A stretch of DNA of 16,564 nt from the NCBI RefSeq assembly GCF_019655855.1, contig NZ_BPFX01000011.1, forward strand, positions 1 to 16,564. The letters run 5' to 3'. Below the pieces are notes generated by a model. That model searched no databases, was not told the origin of the DNA, and saw nothing but the letters and a program-made list of their open reading frames with translations. This DNA comes from Pseudomonas paralcaligenes (GTDB lineage: Bacteria > Pseudomonadota > Gammaproteobacteria > Pseudomonadales > Pseudomonadaceae). Within the stretch, counting starts at the first letter, position 1. Each line of letters starts with the position of its first letter. Positions 14,341 through 16,564 of the stretch are shown here, one piece after another. The position numbers and the translations under genes are program-made.

Positions 14341-14760
14341 ATGGGAACCCGATACACCGATGAACTTGCCGCCTGGGCCGATCAGAAGGCCGAGAAGAAG
14401 CGCCGCCAGGACGCGGCGGCAGTAGCGTTTCTGGCGGTGCGCGGGGATGTGGTCGAGGCAATGGAAGCCGGCTACGCGCTGACGACGATCTACGATCACA
14501 TGCACGAAACCGGCCGGGTGAAAACCAGCTATGAGACGTTCCGCCGGCACGTCCAGCGGTTCATCAAGGCAGCGCCGGCCGACACCGCGCCGCCGACACC
14601 GAAGGCCGCCACCAGGTCGGCCAGCAACTCGCCGACCACCGTTCCAGCCGTCACGCCAAAGCCGGCCGTACCAGCTCCGGCCAGCCCTGCCAGCGAGCAA
14701 GCCGGGAAGATTCCCAGCTTCAATTTCAACCCGACGCCGAACAAAGAGGACTTGCTGTAA
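14341..14760 (+). CDS. traK: TraK, oriT-binding relaxosome accessory protein
   Basis: A 139-residue protein homologous to RP4 TraK (134 aa), which wraps oriT DNA to expose nic. It starts MGTRYTDELAAWADQKAEKK, has the central VVAFLAV-like/TIYDHMHETGRVKTSYETF block, a Pro/Ala-rich linker (about 80-120), and the near-invariant C-terminus FNPTPNKEDLL. I prefer the ATG at 14341 to that at 14332: AGGA lies 9 bases upstream of the former but touches the latter, and the RP4 protein aligns from here. traL and traM do not follow; the transfer operon is cut off after traK. Confidence 0.92.
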   Translation: MGTRYTDELAAWADQKAEKKRRQDAAAVAFLAVRGDVVEAMEAGYALTTIYDHMHETGRVKTSYETFRRHVQRFIKAAPADTAPPTPKAATRSASNSPTTVPAVTPKPAVPAPASPASEQAGKIPSFNFNPTPNKEDLL

Positions 14761-14821
14761 GCGCCCCAAGGGGCAAGTCGGACGCCAAGGGGAATATGCG
14801 TGCTGTTTGCCTTGCGTGCTT

Positions 14822-14834
14822 TTTAGCGGCTAAA
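14822..14834. promoter_or_regulatory. KorB-type operator between traK and kfrA
   Basis: TTTAGCGGCTAAA, an exact KorB operator, lies in the gap between convergent traK and kfrA and follows two TGCGTGCT motifs (14797-14804, 14813-14820). No gene starts nearby on either strand, so it may be a leftover of a longer IncP-like region or an assembly site. Confidence 0.65.
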
Positions 14835-14838
14835 GCGT

Positions 14839-14888
14839 GCCCCTCAAGTGTCAATGTGCTGCCTGGGCTTTATTGACACTTGAGGGGC
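14839..14888. repeat. Inverted pair of RK2-like TrfA iterons
   Basis: GCCCCTCAAGTGTCAAT (14839-14855) and ATTGACACTTGAGGGGC (14872-14888) are perfect 17-bp inverted repeats around a 16-bp loop. Each contains TGACACTTGAGGGGC, the RK2 oriV iteron consensus (TGACANTTGAGGGGC). The structure also forms a strong hairpin and could serve as terminator between the convergent genes traK and kfrA. Confidence 0.7.
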
Positions 14889-14894
14889 GGTCGA

Positions 14895-15800
14895 TCACTC
14901 GCCGCCGGGCTTTTTCCTGGTCGGCTTCGCCTCGGCCGCCGGCGGCGTGATGCGAGCCAGCAGCGCGGCCGATTGTTCCTTGAGCGTGTCGAGCTGCCCG
15001 GCCAGGCGGGCGGCTTCCTCGCGGGCCTGTGCGGCCGCCTTCGTGGCCTGGTCGCGCTCGGCCTGGGCGGCGGTGAGGCGTTCGGCCATGCGATGTGCCT
15101 CGCCCGCTGTGGCCTTGCGCTGTTCCTGGTGAGCTTCCTCGCTGGCCTCGGCCTTGGCCTGTACCTTCACCAGCTCGGCGCGCACCTGGTCGAGTTGAGC
15201 GGCGGCCGCCTGGCTGGCCTTCTGCTGTTCAGCCAGTGCCCCGCGTGCCTGGTCGGCGTCCTGGTGCGCCCTGTCCAGTTCCGTGCGCAGCTCGCCGGCC
15301 CGGCGCTCGATCTCTTGGGCGCGGGCCTCTGCCGTGTGCGCCTGTTCCTGGGCGGTAGCCAGTTGGCCGCGCAGCTCGTCGGCTTCGCCGCGTGCGGCCG
15401 CTTCGGCGGCCTCGATGGACGCCAGGCGGGATTGCAGGGCTTCCACGTCGCCGGCCAGTTTGTCGGCCAGCTCGGTTGCCTCGTTGCGGTCGGCTTCCAG
15501 CTCGGCGCGGGCCTTCTCCAGCCCTTCCCGCTCAACGGCAAGGCGGGCGTTCGCCAGGTCGAGGGCGATTGTCCATAGGTCGCTGCCCAGTTCGGCCAGG
15601 CGGTCGGCGACGGCCTGGGGCGCAGGCTCGCGCAGGGGCGCGGCGGCGGTGGCCTGGCGGGCCTTCCACTCGTTCAGGGCCGGGGAAATGGTTGTGTAGC
15701 TCCCGCCGGTGATCTGCCGGATTGCCTCAAGCGTGGGCTTCTGGCCGGCGGCGGCCAAGTCGTCGGCGGCGGAAAAAATCTGCTCTTTCGTGACTGCCAT
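14895..15800 (-). CDS. kfrA: KfrA, DNA-binding coiled-coil protein
   Basis: A 301-residue protein matching IncP-1 KfrA in length (~308 aa) and design. Residues ~1-55 (MAVTKEQIFSAADDLAAAGQ ... SYTTISPALNEWKA) form the KfrA N-terminal helix-turn-helix domain. From ~85 to ~285 it is an almost unbroken Ala/Glu/Gln/Arg-rich coiled coil, ending in a Lys-rich tail (PTRKKPGGE). KfrA represses its own promoter and supports plasmid stability, perhaps as a structural scaffold. AGGAG stands 8 bases before the ATG. The palindromic operator at 15829-15864 overlaps the predicted promoter. In IncP-1 kfrA lies downstream of trfA; here it lies beside traK, so the order is rearranged. Confidence 0.9.
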   Translation of the reverse strand: MAVTKEQIFSAADDLAAAGQKPTLEAIRQITGGSYTTISPALNEWKARQATAAAPLREPAPQAVADRLAELGSDLWTIALDLANARLAVEREGLEKARAELEADRNEATELADKLAGDVEALQSRLASIEAAEAAARGEADELRGQLATAQEQAHTAEARAQEIERRAGELRTELDRAHQDADQARGALAEQQKASQAAAAQLDQVRAELVKVQAKAEASEEAHQEQRKATAGEAHRMAERLTAAQAERDQATKAAAQAREEAARLAGQLDTLKEQSAALLARITPPAAEAKPTRKKPGGE

Positions 15801-15828
15801 AGCGGTTGCTCCTGTATGAAATGTAGTG

Positions 15829-15871
15829 TTGTAGTATGTTGTATGATACTACTACATACTACAATTTACAA
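15829..15871 (-). promoter_or_regulatory. kfrA promoter with overlapping palindromic operator
   Basis: Minus-strand TTGTAA (15866-15871) and TATCAT (15843-15848) are 17 bp apart. They overlap a palindrome whose ends are TTGTAGTATGT (15829-15839) and ACATACTACAA (15854-15864). KfrA is known to autorepress at such inverted repeats over its promoter; this is the natural target. Confidence 0.7.
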
Positions 15872-16059
15872 GCCCTACAGGAAAATACTACGCCGCTACC
15901 CTGGGGCCAGCCCGGCCGCGAGCGCGTGACGGTCGAAATTCGGCCCTGGAAGGCCCGTAGAGGCGTTTTTAGGGGGTCGGCGGCCCTACCCCCTGGCCTC
16001 GGCCGGTTTCGCGCCTCCTGGGCGCTCCTGGGTGGCCTGGCCGTGGTGCGCTTGGGCCT

Positions 16060-16081
16060 GCATCGTTGGATGTGGCGATGC
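16060..16081. repeat. Fifth copy of the CATCG...CGATG palindrome
   Basis: GCATCGTTGGATGTGGCGATGC belongs to the same family as the cluster at 8043-8193. The segment TGGCGATGCTGGCCAGC at 16073-16089 is the exact reverse complement of 8035-8051. Confidence 0.6.
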
Positions 16082-16315
16082 TGGCCAGCTCGCCCGCCCT
16101 TTTTCTTGGCGTTCAACCTGCGGCCTTCCAGCTCGCGCCGGCGGTCGAGATTGGGCACGACCTCGGCAAACCGCTTTTCCTGCTAAACCTGCTTTTCTTG
16201 GGCTGTCGAGTTGCCGCGGTGCTCGATGAGTGTGCAGGCGGTGGAGCTGTCACCGGCGCGGCTTGCCGCGCTCTTGGTAAGCCAGTCCTGGCCGTTAGGC
16301 CAGGCACGATTGCCG

Positions 16316-16440
16316 GAGGGGGAGCCGGCGAAGCCGGGGGAACCCCGCAGGGGTGCCCCGCCGAAGGCGCAGGCCGGCGCCGTAGGCGACGGGGCGGAGG
16401 GCCGAAGGCCCGGAGGGTAGGCGCGCCCGTAGGGCGTTGC
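16316..16440. repeat. Run of short GC-rich hairpins
   Basis: Successive small palindromes with GAA, GTA or GCA loops: CCGGCGAAGCCGG, CCCCGCAGGGG, CGCCGAAGGCG, CCGTAGGCGACGG, GGGCCGAAGGCCC and CGCCCGTAGGGCG. They lie between the gene-poor stretch and oriV. Confidence 0.6.
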
Positions 16441-16482
16441 GGCGGTTCGGTTTGCGCTGTCGGTTGAGTTTTCCACCGATTT

Positions 16483-16564
16483 GGCCTGCCTATTACCAGC
16501 AATAAATTTATAGGAAAGACATTAAAGGCAAACCTTACAGGTTTAGGGGGGGGGCGATTTCACG
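16483..16564. other. oriV: oriV, left-hand part: AT-rich region and iteron 4
   Basis: An AT-rich stretch (about 16483-16545, including AATAAATTTATAGG) is the best candidate for the strand-opening region. AAACCT-TAC-AGGTTT (16530-16544) is an inverted repeat directly beside iteron 4 (16546-16564, nine Gs then CGATTTCACG). Joined to position 1 it continues into the other iterons and DnaA boxes. Confidence 0.7.

Larger units (their letters stand above)
15872..16482. other. Gene-poor stretch between kfrA and oriV
   Basis: I see no convincing gene in these ~610 bp. ORFs here lack ribosome sites and recognisable domains and are rich in Arg/Pro, as chance GC-rich frames are. Visible structure: AGGGGGT/ACCCCCT arms at 15971-15977 and 15988-15994, a CATCG...CGATG palindrome at 16060-16081, and a dense run of short hairpins at 16316-16440. 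Confidence 0.6.

Noticed and set aside
14880..15578. 232-codon plus-strand ORF opposite kfrA
   Set aside because: Leu/Gly-rich antisense of the kfrA coiled coil, starting within the iteron hairpin.
15859..16158. 99-codon minus-strand ORF in the gene-poor stretch
   Set aside because: No ribosome site, Arg-rich composition, and part of it is just the CATCG...CGATG palindrome translated.
16113..16502. Overlapping ORFs in the micro-hairpin region
   Set aside because: Pro/Ala/Arg-rich translations of palindromic GC sequence in several frames at once. No sign of coding selection.

Overview
The window looks like a complete or nearly complete small circular plasmid of a Gram-negative bacterium, probably a beta- or gammaproteobacterium. 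Copies of one G-tract iteron lie at both ends (2-41, 166-184 and 16546-16564), so the two ends appear to join within a single replication origin. The backbone is GC-rich. Its transfer genes are clear relatives of those of the IncP-1 plasmid RP4/RK2: relaxase TraI, TraJ, TraK and an RP4-type oriT, plus TrbJ, TrbK, TrbL and KfrA. The replication gene is not TrfA, so this is not a standard IncP-1 plasmid.

Layout. Around position 1 lies oriV, with iterons, two opposed DnaA-box-like sequences and an AT-rich stretch at 16483-16545. On the minus strand follow repA (193-1203), a small ParG-like protein (1233-1484), a ParA ATPase (1485-2135) and a serine resolvase (2235-3143). Directly upstream of the resolvase, where its res site is expected, sits a 3365-bp Tn402-like element (3183-6547) bounded by TGTCGTTTTCAGAAG ends and a perfect 5-bp duplication, CGTAG. 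It retains tniR with a res-like site but has lost tniABQ. It carries an integron with three cassettes, in order from attI: an SMR efflux pump (qacF/qacG type), an aac(6')-31-like acetyltransferase and the metallo-beta-lactamase blaIMP-1. No intact integrase gene is present.

Downstream of the element, a plus-strand run of four overlapping small genes (6706-8034) encodes an RHH antitoxin, a RelE/ParE-type toxin, a second small RHH-like protein and a composite antitoxin-like protein. A cluster of palindromes follows (8043-8231). Minus-strand genes then run back from the transfer module: two small unknown ORFs, trbL, trbK and trbJ, then traI and traJ. oriT lies at about 14021-14340 and traK reads rightward from it. 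kfrA (14895-15800) reads leftward behind a palindromic operator. The last ~600 bp are gene-poor and rich in short hairpins.

How it works together. RepA with the iterons replicates the plasmid. ParA/ParG, the resolvase and the toxin-antitoxin run maintain it. TraI/J/K with oriT make it mobilizable. There is no coupling protein and almost no mating-pair formation set, so a helper is needed, most naturally an IncP-type plasmid. The Tn402-like unit brings carbapenem, aminoglycoside and possibly biocide resistance.

The most unusual signal is a set of IncP-1 control sites without their proteins: four perfect KorB operators (TTTAGCSGCTAAA), one KorA operator (GTTTAGCTAAAC), and an inverted pair of sequences matching the RK2 TrfA iteron. 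No KorA, KorB or TrfA is encoded here. A shared AGCACGCAWA-like motif lies at or near two of the KorB sites and at the trbJ promoter.
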